43,434 nucleotides of DNA from Thermoanaerobacter uzonensis DSM 18761 (GCF_900129115.1 NZ_FQUR01000020.1:1-43434), one strand, 5' to 3'; shown: positions 17,596 through 26,193, numbered from the stretch's first letter. The notes: generated by a model not told the origin, from the letters alone. Made by a program: numbers and translations.

Positions 17596-17829
17596 CTACA
17601 ATAATTTTTTCTTTTCCCATTCAATATATTTAGGTGAATTTTTCCAATTATGTCTTTCTTCAGAATTACACCATTCCTTGAACTCTTTGTAATCTTTCCA
17701 CTCTTCATATTCACTTGCTTCAACTAATTTTTTTAATGTAATAAGCTTTGTAATGTCGTAACTTCCATACAATCTCTCATAATCCTTATAGTATTGATAA
17801 TCTCTGCCATAGCGGGATGTATCTTTCAT
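17596..17829 (-). CDS. uncharacterised 77-residue charged, aromatic-rich protein
   Basis: Start ATG 17829 follows AGGGGTGATGG. The product is rich in Lys, Glu, Tyr and Trp with repeated short motifs (YQYYKDYERLYGSYD, EYEEWKDYKEFKEWC, SPKYIEWEKKK). It lacks a signal peptide or membrane helix, so it is probably a soluble helical protein. I do not recognise a family. It has its own terminators on both sides and sits between cyclomaltodextrinase and whiA. The good ribosome site and boundaries support it being real. Confidence 0.65.
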   Translation of the reverse strand: MKDTSRYGRDYQYYKDYERLYGSYDITKLITLKKLVEASEYEEWKDYKEFKEWCNSEERHNWKNSPKYIEWEKKKLL

Positions 17830-17843
17830 ACCATCACCCCTGT

Positions 17844-17878
17844 TTTTTTAAAAAATATAGGGGAATTTTCATTCCCCT
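17844..17878 (-). terminator. terminator of the cyclomaltodextrinase gene
   Basis: Arms AGGGGAAT (17859-17866) and ATTCCCCT (17871-17878) with loop TTTC. On the minus strand ATATTTTTT follows. It closes the rodZ-like/cyclomaltodextrinase unit. Confidence 0.88.
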
Positions 17879-17920
17879 TTATTTTTCTATCTTCATATTA
17901 TTCACTTAAACTCAGATTGG

Positions 17921-19645
17921 TTACTTTAAAATATAGGCAGAGTTAGGTTGTAAGTAAAGGAGATTTCCACTTCTTTTTAATTCCCTCATCTTTAAAATAT
18001 CTTCTTTCCCTTCTGCTTCATTCAAAAATATCACTTCCTGCTTGCTACTGTTATTTAGTACAACAATTATTGATTTACCTTTATATTCCCTCTTAAAAGC
18101 AAACACCCTTCCTATAGCATATAAAGTAGAGAAATTTCCGTATTTGAGCTCCTCATTTTCTCTTCTTATAGAAATCAGTTTTTTATAGAAATTAAAAATA
18201 CTTTTATTTTGCTTTTCCTCCTCCCATATCATGCATCTTCTGCAATCAGGGTCATAACCCCCTACCATTCCTACCTCGTCTCCATAATAAATATATGGAA
18301 TTCCAACAAAGCTAAATTGAAACACCAACGCCAACTTCATTCTCGCAACCATGCCATTAGCTAAAGTCAAAAACCTCTCAGTATCATGACTTCCTATTAA
18401 ATTAAACATAACCCTATTCACACTATCCATATGTCTCATAAGTTGCTCTGTAATCATTGTATTAAAGCGAGAAGCACTTATTTTCCTTCTTGCAAAAAAG
18501 TCCACAACCGCATTTCTAAAAGGATAGTTCATTACACTGTCAAACTGATCCCCTCTAAGCCAAGGAGAAGCATCATGCCAGACCTCTCCCACAATTATGG
18601 CTTCCGGTTTGGCTGTCTTTACAACTTCTCTAAACTTTCTCCAAAAATGGTGATCTATCTCATTAGCAACATCCAGCCTCCAGCCGTCTATGTCCACTTC
18701 TTTAATCCAATATTCCGCTACTTCCAATAAATACTTCTGTACTTCTGGATTTTTTGTCATAAGTTTTGGCATTCTCCATACAGTATCTGCAAAAGCTTCA
18801 TAGGAAGGTTTTGGATGAGTTTTAATTGGCCATTCGTATATATTAAACCAATCCCAATATTTTGATTTTTTACCATTTTTAACAACATCCTGAAATGCAA
18901 AAAAGTTATATCCGCAGTGATTAAAAACGGCATCAAATATAACTTTTATGCCATTGTCATGACATTTTTGCACAAGTTCTCTCGCTTTTTGTGTATCACC
19001 AAAGTGGGGGTCAATTGTATAATAGTCAGTAGTATCATATTTGTGGGTAGAAGGAGATAAAAATATGGGGGTTAAATAAATGGCATTTATACCCAAATCC
19101 TTTAAATAATCTATTCTATCTATTATTCCTTGCAAATCTCCTCCAAAAAAAGAATCTGCAGTAGGTTTTTCGCCCCAAGGCTTTACGCTTTCAGGGTCGT
19201 TTGATTTATCACCGTTATTAAACCTTTCAGGAAATATCTGATACACTATGCAATCGTTTGTCCACTCTGGAGCAAAAAAGACATCTTTTTCTCCTACATA
19301 TGGGTAATGGAAAAATCCCCAAAACTGATTTTCTGGCCTTTTTTTATAAAATCCTGCTTCTGTATAATATAACTTTTCGCCTTCCTCAGATACCAAATAG
19401 AAAAAATACACAAATTTTTTATTAAGCTCTAAAGTAGTCTCATAATAATCAAATAACTGGTTGGTATGAGTCAATACCATTGGTTTTATTTTGAATTTTC
19501 CCAGCCAATCGTACCTGTCTTTGTATAAAACATACACCCTATCTACATCAAATACAGCAGTCTTCAGTACTATCTTTAATTGATTTTCATTCAGTGGATA
19601 TGCATAAGGCATATCACTTTTATGGAATATAGCTTCTTTTATCAT
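17921..19645 (-). CDS. cyclomaltodextrinase / neopullulanase-type GH13 enzyme
   Basis: A 574-residue intracellular GH13 enzyme (no signal peptide) that opens cyclodextrins and hydrolyses maltodextrins or pullulan. An N-terminal starch-binding beta domain (about 1-120, CBM34 type) precedes the TIM barrel. Conserved regions: VIFDAVFNHCG, GWRLDVANE (nucleophile D325), IIVGEVWHD (acid/base E354) and LIGSHDTERF (D421). Length and these positions equal those I recall for the Thermoanaerobacter 39E cyclomaltodextrinase. The gene starts 15 bases after the RodZ-like gene and ends in a strong terminator. Maltogenic amylase is the close alternative. Confidence 0.92.
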   Translation of the reverse strand: MIKEAIFHKSDMPYAYPLNENQLKIVLKTAVFDVDRVYVLYKDRYDWLGKFKIKPMVLTHTNQLFDYYETTLELNKKFVYFFYLVSEEGEKLYYTEAGFYKKRPENQFWGFFHYPYVGEKDVFFAPEWTNDCIVYQIFPERFNNGDKSNDPESVKPWGEKPTADSFFGGDLQGIIDRIDYLKDLGINAIYLTPIFLSPSTHKYDTTDYYTIDPHFGDTQKARELVQKCHDNGIKVIFDAVFNHCGYNFFAFQDVVKNGKKSKYWDWFNIYEWPIKTHPKPSYEAFADTVWRMPKLMTKNPEVQKYLLEVAEYWIKEVDIDGWRLDVANEIDHHFWRKFREVVKTAKPEAIIVGEVWHDASPWLRGDQFDSVMNYPFRNAVVDFFARRKISASRFNTMITEQLMRHMDSVNRVMFNLIGSHDTERFLTLANGMVARMKLALVFQFSFVGIPYIYYGDEVGMVGGYDPDCRRCMIWEEEKQNKSIFNFYKKLISIRRENEELKYGNFSTLYAIGRVFAFKREYKGKSIIVVLNNSSKQEVIFLNEAEGKEDILKMRELKRSGNLLYLQPNSAYILK

Positions 19646-19659
19646 CTTTTTTCTCCTTT

Positions 19660-20460
19660 CTATGTATGTATATCTATTGTGATTGGTGACGGTGTTTGCA
19701 CTGTTGGTAGCTCCTCACCATCTACAGTTATTTTAACAGCTGGCGGATAACCCATCAAGATAGTAATGCTATCTTTTACATCAAAAATTTTAGACATATC
19801 CTTTGTCATAAGGCCTTCATAAACGACATTTCCATCTACTTTTATACTAAACCAACATTTTTCGCCAGGTACACTTATTTCTACTTTATAACTTTTCCCA
19901 AATGGAACAACTTTATATTCTATTTTTTTAGAAGTCTCTGCCACTTTTTCAACCGACGTCTTTGCTGTAGGTTGAGAAACATTACTTTCCTGTGAAGAAT
20001 TTGTTTTGTTCTCTGAATTTGTTGACGCTTCACTTTGATTTTGTTGTGGAATTGGTGCAAGTCCTTTTTTCACTTGATTTAGAAAATAGTAAAAACCGTA
20101 TCCTATAATACCTATTATTAAAACAATGATTGCTGCTTTTTTTAAAGCCAAAAAAAATTGTGAAAAATCTCTCCTCTCTTTTTTGTAGTATGTGGTCTCT
20201 ATATTAGGTATGGCTTCCTCCTCTTTCGCCTGAAACAAATATTCATACTTTTTTACTAACTCATTGCCATCTAGTCCTAAAGCCTCAGCATAACTTTTCA
20301 CAAATCCCTTCGCATATACCAGTGCAGGCATTACGCTAAAATCTCCATCTTCAATAGCTTTCAAATAGCGTATCCGTATTTTAGTTATTTCTTGAATTTC
20401 TTCAAGAGTCAATCCTTTCTTAATCCTTTCACTTTTTAAAAATTCTCCCAATTCTTCCAT
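19660..20460 (-). CDS. RodZ-like membrane protein with N-terminal HTH
   Basis: 266 residues. A cytosolic HTH domain (EELGEFLKSERIKKGLTLEE, VYAKGFVKSYAEALGL) is followed by one membrane helix (AAIIVLIIGIIGYGFYYFL, near 110-128), a Ser/Gln/Asn-rich linker and an extracellular beta domain (DUF4115 type). This is the RodZ arrangement, which links MreB filaments to the cell-wall elongation machinery. The open frame reaches GTG 20469, but AAGGGGTGA sits seven bases before the ATG at 20460, so I use that. It lies directly ahead of the cyclomaltodextrinase gene, with no mre genes nearby. Confidence 0.85.
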   Translation of the reverse strand: MEELGEFLKSERIKKGLTLEEIQEITKIRIRYLKAIEDGDFSVMPALVYAKGFVKSYAEALGLDGNELVKKYEYLFQAKEEEAIPNIETTYYKKERRDFSQFFLALKKAAIIVLIIGIIGYGFYYFLNQVKKGLAPIPQQNQSEASTNSENKTNSSQESNVSQPTAKTSVEKVAETSKKIEYKVVPFGKSYKVEISVPGEKCWFSIKVDGNVVYEGLMTKDMSKIFDVKDSITILMGYPPAVKITVDGEELPTVQTPSPITIDIHT

Positions 20461-20559
20461 ACCTATCACCCCTTACTAACCATCCACTTATTATATATTC
20501 CACACAAAATACATTTTTCCTTCATTATTTTCGGAAAAATAAAAATTAAAAGGATGATT

Positions 20560-21636
20560 TCAGCAAACTATCTCCATCCTTTTTCTATAAAGTAGATCCA
20601 CAAAAGCTTCCAAACGGGTTTGGTAACCTGCTTGCCCAGTGTTTTCATCATATACTAAAGACATCACTGGAATATTGTAATCCCGGCTAATTTTTGCAAT
20701 TATTCCTTGAGCTACTATTTCAGGGGTGCAGGTAAAGGGAAGTATGTGAATCACACCATCATAATTTAGTTTAGCATATTTTACGGTATTTGCAACAGTA
20801 TTAAGACCATGTCCTCCTATATCTCTTTCTAAATATCCTCTTGCGTTTTTCTTAAACTCCATCCTTTGAGGCAATTTAAAAGCGCTGTTAATTAAATAAT
20901 CTGAAAGATATTCTGTTTTTGTAACTTCTACCCCTAATTCATTTAAAGATTTGCTGATATCCATATTAGTAAAGGGTTCTAATAGCATATAAATTTCTCC
21001 TACTAGTGCTACTTTAAGCTGTATTTTCCTCCGTACATTTGCATTTTCCTTTATTTTTTTCATAGCCTCTGATACTATTTCGTCCACTTCTTTACCATTT
21101 TGAGCTTTTTCTAGCTTTTTCATATATTCTTCATATATTTTTGTAGTTACACCTGGTTTATCTTCATGGGCTCTTAACTTTAATAAAAACTTTTCTAATT
21201 TATCAGCCGCTATCATTTTTTTCACTGCAAATACAAAAGATTTTAAAGCCGTTTTTCCATCTACATTAGGGAAATATGAAGCTAATTCTTTTAAAAAGTC
21301 TATTAACCTGCCATGGGGTGGATCAACAATTATCATTTTAAAGTCATAGCCCAAATCTTTTAATATCTCTCTTTGCACCTGACCGTAATACCCAAATCTG
21401 CAGGGCCCAATTCCACCTAACATTATAATCGTGTCTGCTCCCCTATCAAGAGCCTCAATAAAATTTCCGACATTGATTTTAAAGGGTAAACATGCAAATT
21501 CATGAGAATTTCTAACTCCTAATGTCAAGGTTTTATTAGTAGAAGGTGGTGGGTCTATCACTTCTACCCCGATTCCTTCAAACATCGTTTTTAAAATCAT
21601 ATTTAGAGAACCCATGTGGGGATAAGTAATTTTCAT
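20560..21636 (-). CDS. acyl-CoA dehydratase activase-related protein (DUF2229-type), second of pair
   Basis: 358 residues similar to the reductase-like or activase-associated proteins of the 2-hydroxyacyl-CoA dehydratase group. Recognisable parts are YPHMGSLNMILKTMFEGIGV, the Cys-containing NSHEFACLPFKINVGNFIEA, GGIGPCRFGYYGQVQRE and the C-terminal HILPFTCTPEIVAQG and GQAGYQTRLEAFVDLL. The conserved cysteines suggest an iron-sulfur cluster. No ASKHA ATPase activase domain is present here or in its partner. The start overlaps the upstream gene's stop by 4 bases (ATGA), so the two are translationally coupled. The reaction is unknown. Confidence 0.75.
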   Translation of the reverse strand: MKITYPHMGSLNMILKTMFEGIGVEVIDPPPSTNKTLTLGVRNSHEFACLPFKINVGNFIEALDRGADTIIMLGGIGPCRFGYYGQVQREILKDLGYDFKMIIVDPPHGRLIDFLKELASYFPNVDGKTALKSFVFAVKKMIAADKLEKFLLKLRAHEDKPGVTTKIYEEYMKKLEKAQNGKEVDEIVSEAMKKIKENANVRRKIQLKVALVGEIYMLLEPFTNMDISKSLNELGVEVTKTEYLSDYLINSAFKLPQRMEFKKNARGYLERDIGGHGLNTVANTVKYAKLNYDGVIHILPFTCTPEIVAQGIIAKISRDYNIPVMSLVYDENTGQAGYQTRLEAFVDLLYRKRMEIVC

Positions 21637-22619
21637 ACCATCACCGCCTTTTTATTAAATCTTAAAAGGTCTGTAAAGGCCTCCAACCTCGTCATAATGC
21701 CAGCTTCTCCAGAATGTTCATCAATTGTAATCAACATAAAGGGTACCTCCTTCTCTCTTTTAAAAATCCTCTCCAACAGTTCTTCTGTCATAGAATTAGG
21801 TCCACATCCAAAAGCAGAAACCATAATTACCCCATCCACATTCTTTTGTTTTAAAAAATACAATCCCGCTCCCAAAATATCTCTTTCATAGTTCCAAAAC
21901 ATTTCTTTTGAAAGCATTGATGCTCCTTCTAATATTAGATCTTTGTGTAGCATTTCCATGGTATAAACTTGTGCTCCCATGTTTTTTAGCTTCTCAATAA
22001 TCCCCATACTTATGTATTCATCCATAATATCATAAGGATGAGCAATGACTGCTATTTTAAGGTCATAATTACTTTCTTCTTTTACCAAATTCTTTCCTTC
22101 CCAAACTTTTAAAGCTTCTAAATTGGTAAGACCTTCTTTCAACAAACTCTCAAACTTTTTTTGTTGGTGGGTAGCCTCAAAATAGGCTTTTAAAGATTGG
22201 TCTTTAGTCTTCCCAAACATCCTACCAGCTTTTATAAATTCATTTTGAGTAAATTTATCATTTTTATAATAATTAATCTCAATATCTATAATAGGGGGTA
22301 AATCATGAATTAAACTTTTTATAAAATCTGGAAGTCCTAAAAATTTTGAACAAAGGTATTTTTTTCTTTCTACACTTACAATCCTCGGAATAAATATATA
22401 ATCAACATCTTTTTCTTTTAAATTTATCACATGTCCTACATAAGTTTTAACAGGAAGACAAGCATCTTCAACACAGTTTTTTACTCCTTCATCAAGAATT
22501 TTTTTATTTGTATCCTGGGAAACCACTACTTTTGCTCCCACACCTTCAAAAAAAGTCTTCCACATTGGATAAAAATCGTAATATAAAAGTCCTTTGGGTA
22601 TTCCTACAGTCTTGCTCAT
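21633..22619 (-). CDS. acyl-CoA dehydratase activase-related protein (DUF2229-type), first of pair
   Basis: 328 residues, a paralogue of the downstream gene. It begins VGIPKGLLYYDFYPMWKTFF with EGVGAKVVVS, then carries NCVEDACLPVKTYVGHVINL, SAFGCGPNSMTEELLE and SGEAGIMTRLEAFTDLLRF. Both genes share the plan of an N-terminal mimic domain, Cys-rich loops and a C-terminal GEAGxxTRLEAF signature. Together they probably form a two-subunit iron-sulfur protein related to 2-hydroxyglutaryl-CoA dehydratase components. The start follows GGAGG. Repeat copy D lies about 95 bases upstream, so the pair is separated from the maltose transport genes. Confidence 0.75.
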   Translation of the reverse strand: MSKTVGIPKGLLYYDFYPMWKTFFEGVGAKVVVSQDTNKKILDEGVKNCVEDACLPVKTYVGHVINLKEKDVDYIFIPRIVSVERKKYLCSKFLGLPDFIKSLIHDLPPIIDIEINYYKNDKFTQNEFIKAGRMFGKTKDQSLKAYFEATHQQKKFESLLKEGLTNLEALKVWEGKNLVKEESNYDLKIAVIAHPYDIMDEYISMGIIEKLKNMGAQVYTMEMLHKDLILEGASMLSKEMFWNYERDILGAGLYFLKQKNVDGVIMVSAFGCGPNSMTEELLERIFKREKEVPFMLITIDEHSGEAGIMTRLEAFTDLLRFNKKAVMV

Positions 22620-22688
22620 TTTTGACCTCCTTTAAAAGCAAATACATATTTATTTTTGCCATAAGTTTTTATTTATATACAAAAATAA

Positions 22689-22713
22689 AAATACCGGAAA
22701 TAATCCGGTATTT
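22689..22713 (-). terminator. left 25-bp flanking duplication of copy D (distal terminator copy)
   Basis: Stem AAATACCGG / CCGGTATTT with a 7-base loop, identical to 22980-23004 over all 25 bases. On the minus strand it runs on into TTATTTTTG, so this copy carries the U-tract of the mal operon terminator. Confidence 0.85.
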
Positions 22714-22979
22714 CAGACTGTAGACAAACTTTCGTAAAGGAGATATTTTGCATAAGAAGCGACTTGTGACAAAGCGGTAACAAAACTTAGCAAGACCGAG
22801 GGTGGAGGCAGGGCCGAAGCCATGGATGGCGAAGGCGGGCACCTTAAGGCAAGGAGGCCGATTGTGCCCGGTACCCTGCCAGAGCCCGAAGGTCGAGCTT
22901 TAGTTTTGTCGCTTTGGAACATCGGAGCGACGATGCAAAATATCTCCTTTGAATATTTTTTAACTTTGTCAACAAACTG
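22714..22979 (+). repeat. foldback repeat, copy D (full length, 266 bp)
   Basis: Full copy, exactly between two identical 25-bp terminator hairpins downstream of malG. Relative to B and C the inner stem changes from TTTTGTAT/ATACAAAA to TTTTGCAT/ATGCAAAA, altering both sides of one base pair. The apical stem is GGC-AAGGA-GGCC, where C has GGCAT/ATGCC and B has GAC/GTC. It ends AACTTTGTCAACAAACTG. The minus ORF 23027-22713 is a translation of the repeat. Confidence 0.93.
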
Positions 22980-23004
22980 AAATACCGGAAATAATCCGGT
23001 ATTT
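22980..23004 (-). terminator. right 25-bp flanking duplication of copy D (proximal terminator hairpin)
   Basis: Identical hairpin on the malG side of the repeat. After AAATACCGG...CCGGTATTT on the minus strand the repeat begins at once, so the U-tract here is only TTT. Confidence 0.85.
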
Positions 23005-23031
23005 ACAAATTGTTCCATGTGTAACAATTTT

Positions 23032-23925
23032 TTATCCTTTTACTGCACCTGCTGCAAGGCCAGCTTGCAAATACCTTTGCAATACCATAAAGAGTATTAC
23101 AAGAGGCAAGGATGCCATAACAGAGGCTGCTGCAAATTGAGTCCAGTGGGCCGAAAATTGGTTTTGAATAAACCTTTGAAGCCCTAACGCTATTGTATAA
23201 TTTTCAGGTGACTTTAATACCGCACTGGACAAAATAAATTCACTGTATACTCCCATAAAGCTAAATAAGAATATAACTACAAGCATGGGAATCGCCAAAG
23301 GAAGAATTATTTTCACGAAAATTTGCCAGTGTGTAGCTCCATCAACTAAAGCAGCTTCGTCCAACTCTTTTGGAAGACTGTCAATATAACCTTTTAAAAG
23401 CCATATACTAAAAGCGCTGCTACCTGCCATCACTAGCATAAGGGCATAGAGATTATCCAGAAGATTTAATTTTGCCATTATACCAAATATAGCAGGTAAC
23501 GCCATAAATGTAGGAAACATCTGCATTATCAAAAGAGTCTTTAACCCATTTTTTCTTCCTACAAATTTCATTCTACTAAAAGCATAAGCTGATGTAGCAG
23601 TCAAAAATAATTGAATAGTTGCCACACCAATACTCAAAATCATACTATTTTTTACCCAAAGTAAAAAATTGGTTTTTTTGAGTACGTCTATATAATTTTG
23701 AAATGTCATATGCTGTGGAAAAATAGAGCCTGAGAAAAAAGCATCTCCCGACGCCATAGAGGCTCCTACTACCCAGGCCACAGGAAACATCATTATTGCA
23801 ATTACAGCCCATATAATAAGTCGGCTAATCCAAAGAGATACTTTTTCATGAGGTTTTAATTTTTCCCTGTAATAAATCTTTTTAGTCGTTTTTTTGTCAC
23901 CAATTTTAGCACTTGCATATTCCAC
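23032..23925 (-). CDS. malG: maltose/maltodextrin ABC transporter permease, MalG type
   Basis: Inner-membrane permease of a carbohydrate uptake ABC transporter, about six membrane helices. The cytoplasmic EAA loop is ELDEAALVDGATHWQIFVKI, typical of MalG, which docks on the ATPase. The C-terminus LQRYLQAGLAAGAVKG is the characteristic MalG tail. An open frame reaches 23949 inside malF, but the ribosome site GAGGAGGTGG ends just before the malF stop and fits GTG 23925, giving 297 residues. Last gene of amylase-malE-malF-malG, followed by the duplicated terminator and repeat D. Confidence 0.93.
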   Translation of the reverse strand: MEYASAKIGDKKTTKKIYYREKLKPHEKVSLWISRLIIWAVIAIMMFPVAWVVGASMASGDAFFSGSIFPQHMTFQNYIDVLKKTNFLLWVKNSMILSIGVATIQLFLTATSAYAFSRMKFVGRKNGLKTLLIMQMFPTFMALPAIFGIMAKLNLLDNLYALMLVMAGSSAFSIWLLKGYIDSLPKELDEAALVDGATHWQIFVKIILPLAIPMLVVIFLFSFMGVYSEFILSSAVLKSPENYTIALGLQRFIQNQFSAHWTQFAAASVMASLPLVILFMVLQRYLQAGLAAGAVKG

Positions 23926-23926
23926 C

Positions 23927-24847
23927 TTAATCCACCTCCTCAAAAGCATGAGTCATCTTCATATTAATAAGACTCAATGTTCCAATTATCAAGAATATAA
24001 TTATAGACAAAGCTGCCGCCAAATCATACCTATTAAATTGCATTGTCATTTTATAAGCTGAACTTACAAGCAAATCAGTATGACCTGCAAAAGAAGTATC
24101 TGTTCTTGGAGGTCCTCCTCCTGTAATTAAAAACGCTGCGCCAAAATTGTTGAAATTATAAGCAAAAGATGAAATAATAAGTGGCAAAGTGGAAGATGTC
24201 AGCATTGGTACTGTTATCATTCTAAACTTTTGAAACCATGTAGCACCATCAATATCTGCAACTTCATAAAGTTCAGGTGGAATAGCCTGCAAAGCTCCTA
24301 ATGAAGCGTTCATCATAAAAGGATAACCCATCCACACACTGACAATTATAATCGCAACCCTTGCCCAAAAAGGATCAAGAAGCCATGGTATCATAGGAAG
24401 ATGCAACTTCTGTAGTATCAGATTTATACCACCGTACTGCTGATTTAAAAGTCCTGTCCATGTAAGAGCAGCAATCGTACCAGGAAGACCCCAGGGAATA
24501 ATTAATATTGCTCTATATAAATTTGTTTCCCACATATTTTTGTTATTCAAAATAACCGCTAAAAGAAGACCAATAATATAACTCAGTAATGTAGCTGAGA
24601 GAGCAAAAATAACTGTCCATACAAATACAGGTGCAAAGACTGTCTTAAAAGGCCCTGATAATATATCAATAAAGTTTTTAAATCCTACAAATTGATAGTT
24701 ATTAAAGTGATATAGATTAAAATTTGTAAAAGCAATATAAATAGTATACAAAATAGGTGCAAAACTTAATACAGTCATAGATAGTATAGCAGGGGACAAA
24801 TACGCATAAGGTCTTAATTTATCCCGCATAGTTTTGTTTGTTTTCAT
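23927..24847 (-). CDS. malF: maltose/maltodextrin ABC transporter permease, MalF type
   Basis: 306 residues with about six membrane helices. The EAA loop ELYEVADIDGATWFQKFRMI is present. The large periplasmic P2 loop of E. coli MalF is absent, as in other Gram-positive MalF proteins. It pairs with MalG as the heterodimeric channel. It starts after a terminator-like hairpin behind malE and its stop lies one base before the malG start, so the permeases are coupled. No malK-type ATPase gene is in the window; many Firmicutes share one MsmX/MsmK ATPase. Confidence 0.93.
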   Translation of the reverse strand: MKTNKTMRDKLRPYAYLSPAILSMTVLSFAPILYTIYIAFTNFNLYHFNNYQFVGFKNFIDILSGPFKTVFAPVFVWTVIFALSATLLSYIIGLLLAVILNNKNMWETNLYRAILIIPWGLPGTIAALTWTGLLNQQYGGINLILQKLHLPMIPWLLDPFWARVAIIIVSVWMGYPFMMNASLGALQAIPPELYEVADIDGATWFQKFRMITVPMLTSSTLPLIISSFAYNFNNFGAAFLITGGGPPRTDTSFAGHTDLLVSSAYKMTMQFNRYDLAAALSIIIFLIIGTLSLINMKMTHAFEEVD

Positions 24848-24863
24848 TTAGCAACCTCCTTCT

Positions 24864-24890
24864 CTAAAAAAAGGGGCTAAAAGCCCCTTT
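24864..24890 (-). terminator. intercistronic hairpin between malE and malF
   Basis: Arms AAAGGGGCT and AGCCCCTTT (24870-24890) followed on the minus strand by a T-run. A partial terminator or mRNA-stabilising hairpin here would allow more MalE than MalF/MalG, which is common for binding-protein transporters. Confidence 0.75.
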
Positions 24891-24893
24891 CTG

Positions 24894-26138
24894 TTATTGC
24901 TGAGTTGCAATACCTTGCTTGATTTGATTTACCATATCATCAGCAGCTTTGTCAACTGGAACCTTTCCAGATGTAATAAGCTGTAATGTATTTCCTGCAG
25001 GACCCCATACAGCAGCCATTTGAGGTATATTAGGCATTGGAATAGCATGTGTAGCTTGCTGAGCAAATGCATTTAAAATCTCATTATTCTTAACTTCTGG
25101 GTTATCTAAGAGAGATTTAATAACTGGTATTCTGTTACCTGTTTCAAATAGTGGCAATCCTGTATTTTCAGCAAGATACTTCATTAAATCCCATGCTTCT
25201 TGTTGATGTTTTGACTTTGCACTTACAAAAGCAGCTTGCACACCTGCAAAGGAAGGCATTGGCTTACCATCAACAGTTGGCAGAGGAGCAACTTTAAATG
25301 GAACATTAGCTTTCTTAAATCCATCAACATCCCATGGACCACTTATATACAAACCAGTTTTCCCACTTTGGAAATTACCTTTAGCCATATCTCCATTTAT
25401 ATCTGCAGGCATAAACTTATATTTTTGCACAAAATCTTTTAGAAGCTCTAAACCTTTTTTCGCACCTGCGTTGTTAAGTCCTATATCATTTGGATCAAGT
25501 CCACCACCTGTATCCTTAAATACATACCCGCCGTATGCAGCAATAAATGCAAAGCTAAAATAGAAGTTATTTATATCATATTGGAATCCTACTTGCTTTC
25601 CTAGATTAATCAAATCATCTAACGTAGCTGGAGGCGTTTTAACTTTCTCTGTATTGTAGAAAAGTGCATAAGTCTCCATAGAAATTGGCACTGCATACAT
25701 TTTACCATCGTAGGATACTGCACTTATGCTCATTGGAACATAGTCGTCTTTGTTTATAACTCCCTCTGGTACTTCAGCTAAAAGTCCTGCCTTCTGGAAA
25801 GTACCCAAGTTATCATGTGGTAAACCAAACATAATATCTGGGCCCTTACCACTTTGAGCAGCTGTTGAGAAAGCTTGGAAGTCACTCTGGTCTGCCAAAA
25901 CTTTTACTTTGTTACCAGTTTGCTCTGCCCACTTATTTGCAATCTCTTGAACCTTTGCAATTTCAGGATCTGTTAAGTGGGACCATACTACAAGTTCTAC
26001 AGGCTCTTTCTTTTGTTCTGTCTGACCTTGTGATGGAGTATTTTCACTTGTCTTGCTGCCACCACAACCCGTTAAAGCAGCTGACAAAACGAATACCATC
26101 ACAGTCAGTAATGCAATTATTTTTGTGTACTTCTTCAT
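24894..26138 (-). CDS. malE: maltose/maltodextrin-binding lipoprotein of an ABC transporter
   Basis: 414-residue extracellular solute-binding protein (family 1). The signal MKKYTKIIALLTVMVFVLSA ends in the lipobox ALTGC with lipidated Cys at 25. Mature features include VELVVWSHLTDPEIAKVQEI, GKGPDIMFGLPHDNLGTF, YAVPISMETYALFYNTEKV and GLYISGPWDVDGF, typical of maltose-binding proteins. An open frame reaches 26189, but AGAGGAGG is placed for ATG 26138. It delivers maltodextrins made by the upstream amylase to MalFG. Cyclodextrin binding is possible, given the cyclomaltodextrinase nearby. Confidence 0.93.
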   Translation of the reverse strand: MKKYTKIIALLTVMVFVLSAALTGCGGSKTSENTPSQGQTEQKKEPVELVVWSHLTDPEIAKVQEIANKWAEQTGNKVKVLADQSDFQAFSTAAQSGKGPDIMFGLPHDNLGTFQKAGLLAEVPEGVINKDDYVPMSISAVSYDGKMYAVPISMETYALFYNTEKVKTPPATLDDLINLGKQVGFQYDINNFYFSFAFIAAYGGYVFKDTGGGLDPNDIGLNNAGAKKGLELLKDFVQKYKFMPADINGDMAKGNFQSGKTGLYISGPWDVDGFKKANVPFKVAPLPTVDGKPMPSFAGVQAAFVSAKSKHQQEAWDLMKYLAENTGLPLFETGNRIPVIKSLLDNPEVKNNEILNAFAQQATHAIPMPNIPQMAAVWGPAGNTLQLITSGKVPVDKAADDMVNQIKQGIATQQ

Positions 26139-26170
26139 ACAAATCCTCCTCTTAATTTTAATTTTATTAT

Positions 26171-26191
26171 AATTTTGGGAAAATCCCAAAA
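26171..26191 (-). terminator. hairpin between the amylase gene and malE
   Basis: Arms ATTTTGGGA and TCCCAAAAT with a 3-base loop, 3 bases after the amylase stop. What follows on the minus strand (TATAATAAAATT) is AT-rich but not a clean T-run, so it may act as a partial terminator or a 3'-end stabiliser. Confidence 0.5.
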
Positions 26192-26193
26192 TC

